Assembly: GCA_948806215.1 (NCBI GenBank)
Contig: CAQIDI010000008.1
Span: 1-37,026, forward strand
Length of the DNA: 37,026 nt
From: an uncultured Eubacteriales bacterium
GTDB lineage: Bacteria > Bacillota > Clostridia > Christensenellales > UBA1242
Reading direction: 5' to 3'
The notes beneath the pieces were generated by a model. It was not told the origin of the DNA. It searched no databases and worked only from the letters and a program-made list of their open reading frames with translations. This document shows positions 1 to 7,849 of this stretch, piece after piece; position 1 is the stretch's first letter; each line of letters starts with the position of its first letter. Both the position numbers and the translations under genes were made by a program.

Positions 1-1895
1 AAGGTGATGTAATAGATAATCTGCCAGAAATAACACAAGAAGGCTATATTTTTTATGGCTGGTATTATTCTGAAGATTTATCGGAAGAAAATAAGGTTAA
101 ACAAGGTATTGATGTTATAAGTTCCAATATTGAACTTTATCCAAAAATTCAAAAAGGAATTTATACCATTACTTACGATATTAATGGTGCTGATAGCGAT
201 AGTAATGTGCCGGAACCATTTACTGCCGAATTTGAAACCGTATCAACAACTCCATATGCTAGCGTGGTTGGCATTCATAAATACAACCCAGAATATGGCG
301 AATGGGGTGATATGGTTTTAAAATATTGGTCTACCAATCCTGATGGAAGTGGTGATAGATATGAACAAGGCGATAAAATTTCTGTTCCGGGCAGAAATAT
401 AACTCTATATGCTCATTGGTCAAGAATGGAAACCAGAGTGTTGTTTTATCCTAATGGTGGCGCGTATATTAACGAATTAACTATTTTTACAGGCACAATT
501 ATTCCTGAAAAGGACAGGGTTATAACTGTTAGGCGTGAAGGATATCATTTTGTTGATTGGTATGAAAAAGAAGAAATAACCGAATCTGATTTACCATACG
601 ATTTTGAAAAACCGGTTGCAGTTGATACCTTAAGGCTTTATGCACATTGGGAACCAAATAAATACTTGGCAAAATTCTATGCCGATTACGAAACTTTAGA
701 AGGTGGTGGACAACCTTGGCGTACTGTTGAAATTTTCCACGATGGGTTTGTTTCTGACCCTAAAGAGGATTTTAAAAACGAAGTTAAAAAAGATGGATTA
801 TATTTCAAACATTGGGCAGTTGGAAACAATGTTATAAATTCACCATTTAACTTTGATAAAAAAGTTACTGGTGGGGTGGAAGTTTTTGCAATTTGGACAA
901 CCGAAGTTACAGTTGATAACGAAACAAGTGCCGATTGCTTTACTTATACCGAAACCGATAACGAAGTAACCATTACCGGATTATCTGAAAAAGGCTTGGC
1001 TTTAACATCTGTTGTTATTCCTCATAAAATCAATTTGAAAAATGTTGTTGAAATAAAAGGAATAAATAGTAACAACTTAAACTATGTTGCATTACCTCAA
1101 ACATTAAAAAATAATGGTTTAGGCGATGATGCATTTATTTATAGTTCCAATATTGTTTCTTACGATTTTGTTGGTGCTAACGAATATTATAAAACAGTTG
1201 ATGGGGTTTTATTTAATAAGGATGGTTCAATTCTTTACAGATATCCTGCAAATAAAGACTTATTAAATTATGTTGTTCCTAGCGAAACTAGCCGAATTGC
1301 TCCTTATGCATTTAGTATGAGCAAAAAGTTGGATACTTTGGATGTAAATGTATCAACTATCGATATGATGGCATTTAACAACTCTACAAGTATAAAAACA
1401 TTAAGACTTGGTTCTAAAGTTGCTAATATTAACGAAAATACATTTAGAGAATTTAAAAGTTTACAATTTATTGAAATTGAAAACAATAATAACTTTGTTG
1501 TAATAAATGGAATTTTATATAAACAAGAAGTTGTTAATGGTAGTAAAGTTCCAACAACAGCTATTAAATGCTTTAATAAAAATGAAAATGCAAGAATTAT
1601 ATTACCTGAAACCGTTACATTAATAGATGGCTATGCGTTCCAATATTGTTCTAATATTATTTACTTAGAATTTGGAGCAGGAGTTATCAGATATGGCGAT
1701 TCTTGTTTGGATAGCTTAACAAGCTTAAAAGAATTAAAGTTTAATAACCCTAATGCTACAGGTGTTACAATTAGAGGTTCTGAGTTGATATTCGAAAAAT
1801 ATGCTCTTGAAAAAATTTATGCTTACAAAGATTCGTTTATGTGGAACGAACTAAGCAAAAAACCAGCATTAAGAGATATTTTACAAGAATTATAA
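1..1895 (+). CDS. Surface protein with Listeria-Bacteroides repeats and BspA-type leucine-rich repeats (5' end outside window)
   Basis: The frame is open from base 3 with no start needed, so the gene begins upstream of the window; about 630 residues are visible. The N-terminal half holds three to four Listeria-Bacteroides (Flg_new, InlB B-repeat-like) units, each ending in a motif such as LYAHW, LYAHWEPN or VFAIW and containing G-Y-x-F-x-x-W. From about base 930 the style changes to BspA-like LRR_5 repeats (IAPYAF, IDMMAFNNSTSIKTLRLG, LIDGYAFQYCSNIIYLEFG). Such proteins are usually exported adhesins or host- or polymer-binding proteins. There is no LPXTG motif and no C-terminal membrane helix; the protein ends ALRDILQEL, so any anchor must be in the missing N-terminal part. 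It is transcribed alone and closed by a terminator, and is not functionally linked to the downstream ribosomal genes. The exact ligand cannot be read from the sequence. Confidence 0.85.
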   Translation, partial: GDVIDNLPEITQEGYIFYGWYYSEDLSEENKVKQGIDVISSNIELYPKIQKGIYTITYDINGADSDSNVPEPFTAEFETVSTTPYASVVGIHKYNPEYGEWGDMVLKYWSTNPDGSGDRYEQGDKISVPGRNITLYAHWSRMETRVLFYPNGGAYINELTIFTGTIIPEKDRVITVRREGYHFVDWYEKEEITESDLPYDFEKPVAVDTLRLYAHWEPNKYLAKFYADYETLEGGGQPWRTVEIFHDGFVSDPKEDFKNEVKKDGLYFKHWAVGNNVINSPFNFDKKVTGGVEVFAIWTTEVTVDNETSADCFTYTETDNEVTITGLSEKGLALTSVVIPHKINLKNVVEIKGINSNNLNYVALPQTLKNNGLGDDAFIYSSNIVSYDFVGANEYYKTVDGVLFNKDGSILYRYPANKDLLNYVVPSETSRIAPYAFSMSKKLDTLDVNVSTIDMMAFNNSTSIKTLRLGSKVANINENTFREFKSLQFIEIENNNNFVVINGILYKQEVVNGSKVPTTAIKCFNKNENARIILPETVTLIDGYAFQYCSNIIYLEFGAGVIRYGDSCLDSLTSLKELKFNNPNATGVTIRGSELIFEKYALEKIYAYKDSFMWNELSKKPALRDILQEL

Positions 1896-1954
1896 AGCCT
1901 TTAAAATTTGCATATATATATAATATATAATAGTAAATATAAACTAACCTTATT

Positions 1955-1990
1955 AATAAAGAGGCAAAAATAATGCCTCTTTATTTTTTT
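1955..1990 (+). terminator. Rho-independent terminator after the LRR surface protein
   Basis: A perfect 12-base stem (AATAAAGAGGCA at 1955-1966 pairing with 1974-1985) with a 7-base loop is followed by a run of T. It lies 60 bases after the stop codon and separates the surface gene from the ribosomal operon. Confidence 0.9.
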
Positions 1991-2117
1991 ATGCTTAAAA
2001 TTTATAGTTGAAAAATTTGCAAAATAAAATAGAAAAAATAAAAATAATATTTTTTAAATAAAAAAATTTTGTGCAAATTGTATAAAAATAAATAAATTAA
2101 TTTTTTTAAAATTTGTG

Positions 2118-2146
2118 TTGACTTATGTGTTGTATTTAGTTATAAT
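2118..2146 (+). promoter_or_regulatory. Sigma-A type promoter of the S10-spc operon
   Basis: The -35 is TTGACT (2118-2123) and the -10 is a perfect TATAAT (2141-2146), separated by 17 bases. Upstream, 1991-2117 is almost pure A/T with A- and T-tracts, as in UP-element-like regions of strong promoters. The predicted start is near 2153, giving a leader of about 226 bases before rpsJ. The stretch 1991-2117 holds no gene that I can see. Confidence 0.85.
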
Positions 2147-2152
2147 TATGTT

Positions 2153-2378
2153 GCTGTATTATGTGGTGAAGTGCAAAGTTACTGTTAAAACTGCCAATTT
2201 TAGCGGATAATTTGCATTTGACAAGCGTTTATACATAGAACTTAAACGACTTAGTACTTGCAAAATTTTTTTTGTAATACGGCATTGAACACACGGAAGC
2301 GTGTTTTAATATATAAATAAATATAATTTTGCAAAAGTAAAGTGCTAAGGTAAATTAATTAACAACGGAGGTAAATTA
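2153..2378 (+). promoter_or_regulatory. Long structured 5' leader of the S10 operon
   Basis: Three foldable elements are visible. (a) 2172-2216: TGCAAAGTTA pairs with TAATTTGCA with one bulge, then GTTAAAA pairs with TTTTAGC around the loop CTGCCAA. (b) A long-range stem in which CTTAGTACT (2250-2258) pairs with AGTGCTAAG (2341-2349) and TGCAAAATT (2259-2267) pairs with AATTTTGCA (2325-2333), with a 7-base bulge (2334-2340) on the 3' side only. (c) Inside it, 2288-2305: AACACAC and GCGTGTT around a GGAA tetraloop of GNRA type. The rpsJ ribosome-binding site GGAGG (2368-2372 region) lies about 20 bases after stem (b). A role as a ribosomal-protein-responsive leader is inference. Confidence 0.6.
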
Positions 2379-2687
2379 ATGGCAACACAAAAAATAAGAG
2401 TTAAACTTGCAGCATACGATCACAACTTAATTGATCAAGCAAGCAAAAGAATTATTGACACAGCATTAAAATCAGGTGCTAAAGTTAGCGGACCAGTTCC
2501 ACTACCAACCGATAGAGAAGTTGTAACAATAATACGTGCTCCTCACAAATATAAGGATTCACGTGAACAATTTGAGATGAGAACTCACAAAAGACTTATT
2601 GACATTTACAGTCCATCTGCAAAAGCTGTTGATGCGTTAATGAAGTTGGAATTACCAGCTGGCGTAGATATCAATATAAAATTATAA
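2379..2687 (+). CDS. rpsJ: 30S ribosomal protein S10 (uS10)
   Basis: This 102-residue protein has the usual S10 length and shows the conserved N-terminal KIRVKLAAYDHNLID segment and the FEMRTHKRLIDIYSP strand. S10 sits in the head of the 30S subunit and, as NusE, pairs with NusB in transcription antitermination of rRNA operons (family knowledge). It is the first gene of the superoperon, preceded by a strong ACGGAGG site and the long structured leader. rplC follows after 27 bases. Start and product are not in doubt. Confidence 0.98.
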   Translation: MATQKIRVKLAAYDHNLIDQASKRIIDTALKSGAKVSGPVPLPTDREVVTIIRAPHKYKDSREQFEMRTHKRLIDIYSPSAKAVDALMKLELPAGVDINIKL

Positions 2688-2714
2688 TAAACTGTAAGGA
2701 GAATTAAACGAATT

Positions 2715-3350
2715 ATGAAAAAAGCAATATTAGGCAAAAAACTTGGTATGACTCAAATTTTTTCCGCTAATGGCTTAGTTGTTCCTGTAACAGTTGTTGA
2801 AGCTGGTCCATGCTATGTAACACAAGTTAAGAGTGTGGAAAAAGATGGATACAAAGCTGTTCAAGTAGCATTTGAAGATAAGCGTGAAAATTTGGTTAAT
2901 AAACCACAAATGGGACAATTTAAAAAAGCAGAAATTACCCCAAAGCGTTATGTTAAAGAATTTACATTCGATAACGCTGAAACATACGAATTAGGTGCAA
3001 AAATTGAATGTTCAATTTTTAGCGAAGGCGACAGCGTTGATGTTGTTGGTACTTCAAAAGGTCACGGTTGGAGCGGTTTAATTAAAAAATGGAATTTCAA
3101 CCGTATGAGAATGACTCACGGAAATGGTCCTGTTCACCGTCATGCTGGTGGTACAGGTGCTAACACATTCCCAGCAAAAGTGTTCAAAGGCAAAAAGATG
3201 AGTGGCCGTTATGGTAACGAACGCGTTACTATCCAAAACTTACAAATTGTTAAAGTAGACCCTGAAAGAAATATTCTTTTAATTAAGGGTGCTGTTCCTG
3301 GAATTAAAGGAAGCCTACTAACAATTAAAGAATCGGTTAAGGCTAAGTAA
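2715..3350 (+). CDS. rplC: 50S ribosomal protein L3 (uL3)
   Basis: The 211-residue protein begins MKKAILGKKLGMTQIF, the L3 signature, and carries the SKGHGWSG segment and the VFKGKKMSGRYG segment of the long loop that reaches toward the peptidyl transferase centre. L3 is an early assembly protein bound to 23S rRNA. Its ribosome-binding site AAGGAG (2696-2701) is 13 bases from the ATG, longer than elsewhere in the operon, but this ATG starts the conserved N-terminus exactly, so the start is firm. Second gene of the S10 operon. Confidence 0.98.
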   Translation: MKKAILGKKLGMTQIFSANGLVVPVTVVEAGPCYVTQVKSVEKDGYKAVQVAFEDKRENLVNKPQMGQFKKAEITPKRYVKEFTFDNAETYELGAKIECSIFSEGDSVDVVGTSKGHGWSGLIKKWNFNRMRMTHGNGPVHRHAGGTGANTFPAKVFKGKKMSGRYGNERVTIQNLQIVKVDPERNILLIKGAVPGIKGSLLTIKESVKAK

Positions 3351-3364
3351 GGAGTGAACGAATT

Positions 3365-3988
3365 ATGAACGTTAAAGTTTTAAATTTATTAGGAGAAGAA
3401 GTTGGAACACTAAAACTTAGTGATGAAGTGTTCAAACAAGAATACAACGAAGGTTTAATTCACCAAGTTGTTGTTGCATATTTAGCTAATTCTCGTCAAG
3501 GAACAAAAAGTACATTAACTCGTTCCGAAGTTAGAGGACACGCTAAAAAACCTTGGAGACAAAAACACACAGGACACGCTCGTCACGGTTCAACAAAAGG
3601 ACCACAATGGCGTGGTGGTGGAATTGTGTTTGCTCCAAAGCCAAGAGATTATTCTCAAAAAGTTAACAAGGAAGCAAAACGCGCAGCATTCCGCAGTGCT
3701 ATTAGCACAAAATTACAAGACAAAGATTTAATCATTGTTGAAAACTTAAAATTAGAACAACCAAAAACAAAATTAATGGTTGAAGTTATTAAAAACTTAA
3801 AAATCGAAAAAACTGTTTTGTTTGTAACTAAAGGTAAAGATGAATTAGTTATGCGTGCAGTAAGTAACATTGCTAAAGCCGATGTAACAACTGCTAACTT
3901 ACTAAATGTATACGATATTGTTGCAAGTAGTAAAGTTGTTCTAACCTCTGATGCTGCTAAATACATAGAGGAGGCATATAAAGCATAA
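3365..3988 (+). CDS. rplD: 50S ribosomal protein L4 (uL4)
   Basis: The 207 residues match the usual L4 size. The conserved extended loop that lines the exit tunnel is visible around residues 45-100, with RSEVRGHAKKPWRQKHTG and then RHGSTKGPQWRGGGIVF. In gammaproteobacteria L4 is the autoregulator of the S10 operon; whether it acts on the leader at 2153-2378 here is unknown. The stop overlaps the rplW start by one base (TAATG at 3986-3990), which implies translational coupling. Confidence 0.98.
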   Translation: MNVKVLNLLGEEVGTLKLSDEVFKQEYNEGLIHQVVVAYLANSRQGTKSTLTRSEVRGHAKKPWRQKHTGHARHGSTKGPQWRGGGIVFAPKPRDYSQKVNKEAKRAAFRSAISTKLQDKDLIIVENLKLEQPKTKLMVEVIKNLKIEKTVLFVTKGKDELVMRAVSNIAKADVTTANLLNVYDIVASSKVVLTSDAAKYIEEAYKA

Positions 3989-4278
3989 TGAAACAATTTG
4001 ATGTTATTATTAAACCACTTTTAAGTGAAAAAACATATTCTGAAATTGCTAATAAAAAATATGCGTTTGTTGTGGCTATGGATGCTAACAAAACCGAAAT
4101 CAAAAAAGCAGTTGAAGAAGTTTTTGGTGTTAAGGTAGAAAAAGTTAACACAACCCACGTTAAGGGAAAATTAAAAAGACAAGGAAAAACTCAAGGCTAT
4201 ACAAGTGACTACAAAAAAGCGTATGTTACTTTAACAAAAGATAGCAAATCTATTGAGTTCTTCGACAGCTTGTCATAA
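3988..4278 (+). CDS. rplW: 50S ribosomal protein L23 (uL23)
   Basis: A 96-residue protein with the L23 opening DVIIKPLLSEKTY and the central KTEIKKAVEEVFGVKVEKVNT region. L23 sits at the exit of the peptide tunnel and docks trigger factor and the signal recognition particle (family knowledge). It overlaps rplD by one base; GAGGAGG at 3968-3974 inside the end of rplD is the likely ribosome-binding site. Confidence 0.97.
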   Translation: MKQFDVIIKPLLSEKTYSEIANKKYAFVVAMDANKTEIKKAVEEVFGVKVEKVNTTHVKGKLKRQGKTQGYTSDYKKAYVTLTKDSKSIEFFDSLS

Positions 4279-4301
4279 TAGGGTAGGGAGGAAAATTAGA
4301 T

Positions 4302-5129
4302 ATGGCTATTAAAACATATAAACCAACTTCTCCAGCCCGTCGTGCTTATACAACTGCAAGTTTTGATGAAATAACAACAAACAAACCAGAAAAAAGTTTG
4401 CTTGCTACAAAAAAGAAAAATGCAGGTAGAAACAATCAAGGTACATTAACCGTAAGGCACAAAGGCGGCGGAAACAGGGTTAAATATAGAATTATCGATT
4501 TCAAACGCAATAAAGATGGTATTCCAGCTAAAGTTGCTACAATCGAATACGACCCAAACCGTTCTGCATACATAGCATTACTTAACTATGCTGATGGCGA
4601 AAAACGCTACATTTTAGCTCCAAATGGCTTAAATGTTGGTGACACTGTTATGAGTGGCGCTAATGCAGAAATTAAAGCAGGTAACTGCTTAAAATTAAAA
4701 GATATGCCTGTTGGTTCAGTTATTCATAACATTGAATTAACACCAGGAAAAGGCGGACAAATTGTTCGTTCAGCAGGTAACGAAGCAAGATTAATGGCTA
4801 AAGAAGGAAAATATTCTACAATTAAACTACCTAGTGGTGAAATGAGATTAGTTCTTTCTGAATGCCGTGCAACCATTGGAACAGTTGGAAACTCAGAACA
4901 CGAAATTGTGTCACTAGGAAAAGCAGGTCGTGTTCGTCATATGGGTGTTAGACCAACAGTTCGTGGATCAGTAATGAACCCAGTAGATCACCCACACGGT
5001 GGTGGTGAAGGTAAAAGCCCAGTGGGCAGAAAATCTCCACTTACTCCTTGGGGTAAACCAGCAATGGGCAAAAAGACTAGAAAGCACAAAAAATATAGTA
5101 ATAAGCTTATGATTAAGCGTGTTAACTAG
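4302..5129 (+). CDS. rplB: 50S ribosomal protein L2 (uL2)
   Basis: The 275-residue protein has the full two-domain L2 layout: an OB-like N-terminal domain with KGGGNRVKYRIIDFKRNK and a C-terminal domain with MNPVDHPHGGGEGK at about residues 225-238. The histidines of that motif (H230, H232) correspond to the region near the peptidyl transferase centre. The C-terminal basic tail (KKTRKHKKYSNK) contacts rRNA. A GGGAGG site precedes the ATG, and rpsS follows after 11 bases. Confidence 0.98.
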   Translation: MAIKTYKPTSPARRAYTTASFDEITTNKPEKSLLATKKKNAGRNNQGTLTVRHKGGGNRVKYRIIDFKRNKDGIPAKVATIEYDPNRSAYIALLNYADGEKRYILAPNGLNVGDTVMSGANAEIKAGNCLKLKDMPVGSVIHNIELTPGKGGQIVRSAGNEARLMAKEGKYSTIKLPSGEMRLVLSECRATIGTVGNSEHEIVSLGKAGRVRHMGVRPTVRGSVMNPVDHPHGGGEGKSPVGRKSPLTPWGKPAMGKKTRKHKKYSNKLMIKRVN

Positions 5130-5140
5130 GAGTTAAAGAT

Positions 5141-5416
5141 ATGAGTAGATCATTAAAGAAAAAACCTTATGTTGAGAAAAAATTATTTAACCGTGTTGTT
5201 GCTATGAACGAAAGTGGTAAAAAACAAGTTATTAAAACTTGGAGTCGTTCTTCAACAATTTATCCTGAGTTTATTGGTCACACCATTGCTGTTCATAACG
5301 GAATGAAACACATTCCTGTTTACTGCACAAGCGAAATGATTGGCCACAAACTTGGCGAATTTGCACCAACCAGAACCTTTAAAGGTCACGCTGGTGATAA
5401 AAAAGGTAAAAAGTAA
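5141..5416 (+). CDS. rpsS: 30S ribosomal protein S19 (uS19)
   Basis: The 91-residue protein carries the S19 signature: SRSLKKKPYVEKKL at the N-terminus, then TWSRSSTIYPEFIGHT and MIGHKLGEFAPTRTFKGH near the C-terminus. S19 lies at the top of the 30S head near the A-site tRNA and bridge B1. It keeps the standard position between rplB and rplV with GGAG sites on both sides. Confidence 0.97.
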   Translation: MSRSLKKKPYVEKKLFNRVVAMNESGKKQVIKTWSRSSTIYPEFIGHTIAVHNGMKHIPVYCTSEMIGHKLGEFAPTRTFKGHAGDKKGKK

Positions 5417-5432
5417 AAGGAGTAAGTAAAGT

Positions 5433-5822
5433 ATGGCAAAAAGAATTAGAGAAAAAGCTGCTAAGAGAATTGAAAACAAAGATAACCGTCCATATGCTAC
5501 TGCTAGATATGTTAGAATGGGCGCTCCTAAGGCTAAACGTTGCTTAGACCTTATTAAAGATAAGTCTTACTTAGAAGCAGTTGCTATTTTAGAAACTACT
5601 CCTAGCACAGCAAGTGTTGCTGTTTTAAAAGTTTTAAATTCTGCTGCAGCTAATGCAGAAAACAATAAAGGCCTAAACAAAGACGATTTAATCGTTGCTG
5701 AAGGCTATGCTAACCAAGGTCCAACTCTTAAACGTGGAATTTGGAGAGGCAGAGGCGGCCACGATATTATACTAAAAAGGACTTGTCACATCACTGTAGT
5801 GTTGGACACAGTTAAGAAGTAG
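5433..5822 (+). CDS. rplV: 50S ribosomal protein L22 (uL22)
   Basis: A 129-residue L22 with an N-terminal extension of about 18 residues rich in Lys and Arg before the core (ATARYVRMGAPKAKRCLDL). The beta-hairpin that lines the nascent chain tunnel ends in LKRTCHITVVL. The start at 5433 follows AAAAGGAG (5415-5422) and no better internal start is seen. The stop TAG at 5820-5822 runs into the AGGAGG site of rpsC. Macrolide resistance mutations map to this hairpin in other species; nothing unusual is evident here. Confidence 0.97.
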   Translation: MAKRIREKAAKRIENKDNRPYATARYVRMGAPKAKRCLDLIKDKSYLEAVAILETTPSTASVAVLKVLNSAAANAENNKGLNKDDLIVAEGYANQGPTLKRGIWRGRGGHDIILKRTCHITVVLDTVKK

Positions 5823-5832
5823 GAGGTGTAAA

Positions 5833-6519
5833 GTGGGTCAAAAAGTTAGTCCTCACGGAATTAGAGTTGGCATTAATAAGGATTGGAGTTCAACTTGGAT
5901 TGCAAACAAAAAAGATTTTTCTAAATTCCTTATTGAAGACCAAAACATTCGTAAACAATTAAACAAAAAATATGCTAACTGCAACATTTCAAAAATTGAT
6001 ATTGAAAGAACTGCTAATCGTGTTGTAGTTGATATTTATACATCTCGTCCGGGTGTTCTTATTGGAAACAAAGGCGCAGGTGTTGAAGAAATTAAAAAAT
6101 TGGTTTTAAGCTTAACCGAAAATAAAAATGTTAACATTAACATTAAAGAAGTTAAAAAACCAGATTTAGATGCTATGATTGTTGCACAAGGAATTGCTAG
6201 TCAGCTTGAAAAACGTATTAGCTTCCGTCGTGCAATGAAACAAGGTATGCAAAAAGTTATGAAAGCAGGCGCTAAAGGCTGCAAAATTCAAATTGGCGGA
6301 CGTCTTGATGGTGCTGAAATTGCTAGAAGCGAACATTATCAAGAAGGTATGCTTCCACTTCAAACACTTCGTTCTGATATTGACTATGCTTATTGCATTG
6401 CAAAAACAACATATGGTGTTTTAGGTGTTAAAGTTTGGATTTGCAAAGGCGAAATTCTAAAAAAGAATCCTGCTGCAACTCACGAGCAAGAAGGAGGAAA
6501 CGCTAATGTTAATGCCTAA
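5833..6519 (+). CDS. rpsC: 30S ribosomal protein S3 (uS3), GTG start
   Basis: The 228-residue protein starts at GTG 5833, fixed by AGGAGG at 5821-5826 and by the conserved opening GQKVSPHGIRVGINKDW. A type II KH domain (residues about 40-110) has the GxxG loop as IGNKGAGV, and the C-terminal domain has RRAMKQGMQKVMKAGAKG and GRLDGAEIARSE. S3 helps form the mRNA entry channel and its helicase function. The C-terminus EQEGGNANVNA overlaps the rplP start by 14 bases. Confidence 0.97.
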   Translation: MGQKVSPHGIRVGINKDWSSTWIANKKDFSKFLIEDQNIRKQLNKKYANCNISKIDIERTANRVVVDIYTSRPGVLIGNKGAGVEEIKKLVLSLTENKNVNINIKEVKKPDLDAMIVAQGIASQLEKRISFRRAMKQGMQKVMKAGAKGCKIQIGGRLDGAEIARSEHYQEGMLPLQTLRSDIDYAYCIAKTTYGVLGVKVWICKGEILKKNPAATHEQEGGNANVNA

Positions 6520-6961
6520 GAGAGCTAAAAGAAGAAAACAATTTCGTGGCAGAATGACAGGAAAGGCAACTCGTGGCAATAAAATTGCTTATGGTAAATA
6601 TGCATTAGTTGCTCTAGAACCTTGCTGGATGACTTCAAATCAAATTGAAGCTGCCAGAATTGCAATTTCACGTTATACAAAACGTGGTGGAAAACTTTGG
6701 ATTAATGTTTTCCCTCATAAACCTGTAACCAAAAAACCTGCAGAGGTTAGAATGGGTAAAGGTAAAGGTAACACAGAATACTGGGTAGCAGTTGTTAAAC
6801 CAGGCAGAGTGTTATTTGAACTAGGCGAATTATCAGAGGAAGTAGCAAGAGAAGCATTCCGCTTAGCTAGCCATAAACTTCCTTGCAAAACTAAATTCGT
6901 TACTAAAGCCGATTTAGAAGCTTTAAATAGCAAAGAAACTGTCGAAGGTGGTAATAAGTAA
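6506..6961 (+). CDS. rplP: 50S ribosomal protein L16 (uL16)
   Basis: A 151-residue protein. Two ATGs are possible (6506 and 6512). I choose 6506 because L16 proteins begin M-L-x-PKR, here MLMPKRAKRRKQ, and AAGGAGG at 6491-6497 is then 8 bases away. The core shows QIEAARIAISRYTKRGGK, FPHKPVTKKPAEVRMGKGKG and ASHKLPCKTKFV. L16 binds near the A-site tRNA elbow and is a late assembly protein. It overlaps rpsC by 14 bases and rpmC by one base (TAATG at 6959-6963). Confidence 0.97.
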   Translation: MLMPKRAKRRKQFRGRMTGKATRGNKIAYGKYALVALEPCWMTSNQIEAARIAISRYTKRGGKLWINVFPHKPVTKKPAEVRMGKGKGNTEYWVAVVKPGRVLFELGELSEEVAREAFRLASHKLPCKTKFVTKADLEALNSKETVEGGNK

Positions 6962-7167
6962 TGAAAGCTAAAGAATTAAGAGATATGACCAACGAGGAGC
7001 TTAATGCAAAACTTAAAAGTTTAAAGCAAGAACTTTTTAACCTTCGTTTTTCACACGCAACAGGGCAATTAACAAACCCTATGCAGTTAAATAAATGCAA
7101 AAAAGACATCGCAAAAGTAAACACCATTTTAACTGAGCGCGCAATAAAAAACAAAGGTAATGCGTAA
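6961..7167 (+). CDS. rpmC: 50S ribosomal protein L29 (uL29)
   Basis: A small 68-residue two-helix protein with the L29 pattern ELRDMTNEELNAKLKSLKQE followed by LFNLRFSHATGQLTNP. L29 lies near the tunnel exit next to L23. The ATG overlaps the rplP stop by one base, so translation is probably coupled. Confidence 0.96.
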   Translation: MKAKELRDMTNEELNAKLKSLKQELFNLRFSHATGQLTNPMQLNKCKKDIAKVNTILTERAIKNKGNA

Positions 7168-7184
7168 GCTTTGGGAGGTATATA

Positions 7185-7460
7185 ATGAAGAAAGTTCAAG
7201 TTGAAGAAACAAGAAACGCTAGACGAACAAGAATCGGCGTTGTAGTAAGTAATAAAATGGATAAAACCATTGTTGTTGCTTGTAACGAAAATAAAAGACA
7301 TCCAATATACGGAAAAGTTTACAAATCAACCACTAAATTTAAAGCTCACGATGAAAACAACGAGTGTGGAATTGGTGACACAGTTGAAATTATGGAAACT
7401 CGTCCTTTATCAAAAGACAAATATTTCCGTTTATTAAGAATTGTTGAGAAAGCGAAGTAA
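7185..7460 (+). CDS. rpsQ: 30S ribosomal protein S17 (uS17)
   Basis: A 91-residue S17 with the OB-fold signature RTRIGVVVSNKMDKTIVV, RHPIYGKVYKSTTKFKAHDE and the conserved GDTVEIMETRPLSKDKYFRL. S17 is an early 16S rRNA binder in the 30S body. GGGAGG precedes the start and rplN follows after 11 bases. Confidence 0.97.
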   Translation: MKKVQVEETRNARRTRIGVVVSNKMDKTIVVACNENKRHPIYGKVYKSTTKFKAHDENNECGIGDTVEIMETRPLSKDKYFRLLRIVEKAK

Positions 7461-7471
7461 GGAGTAAAATT

Positions 7472-7840
7472 ATGATACAACCACAAACAAAATTAAAAGT
7501 TGCCGACAATACTGGTGCTAAACAAATTATGTGTATTAGAGTTTTGGGTGGCTCATTTAGAAGAAGCGGTAACATTGGTGATATAATTGTTGCTTCTGTT
7601 AAATCTGCAACTCCTGGTGGCGTTGTTAAAAAAGGCGATGTTGTTAAGGCTGTTATTGTTAGATCAAGCAAAGGCGTTCGTCGTCCAGATGGATCTTATG
7701 TTAAATTTGATGATAATGCAGCTGTTATTATTGATAATCAAAAACAACCAAAGGGAACACGTATTTTCGGACCTATTGCTCGTGAATTAAGAGAAAAAGG
7801 TTATATGAAAATAATCTCACTTGCTCCCGAAGTTTTATAG
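7472..7840 (+). CDS. rplN: 50S ribosomal protein L14 (uL14)
   Basis: 122 residues, exactly the usual L14 length. It begins MIQPQTKLKVADNTGAKQ and holds the conserved RRPDGSYVKFDDNAAVII and GPIARELREKGYMKIISLAPEVL segments. L14 forms an intersubunit bridge with 16S rRNA helix 14 and is the docking site for the silencing factor RsfS. First gene of what is called the spc operon in E. coli; here no break separates it from the S10 part. Confidence 0.98.
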   Translation: MIQPQTKLKVADNTGAKQIMCIRVLGGSFRRSGNIGDIIVASVKSATPGGVVKKGDVVKAVIVRSSKGVRRPDGSYVKFDDNAAVIIDNQKQPKGTRIFGPIARELREKGYMKIISLAPEVL

Positions 7841-7849
7841 GAGGATAAA

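Noticed and set aside
3655..3996. Antisense open frames over ribosomal and giant genes (for example 3655-3996, 10532-10906, 10939-11301, 17944-18225)
   Set aside because: They lie wholly opposite strongly conserved genes, lack ribosome-binding sites and have compositions that mirror the sense codons.
6512..6514. Second ATG of rplP as the start
   Set aside because: The L16 family begins M-L-x-PKR and the ribosome-binding site spacing favours 6506.
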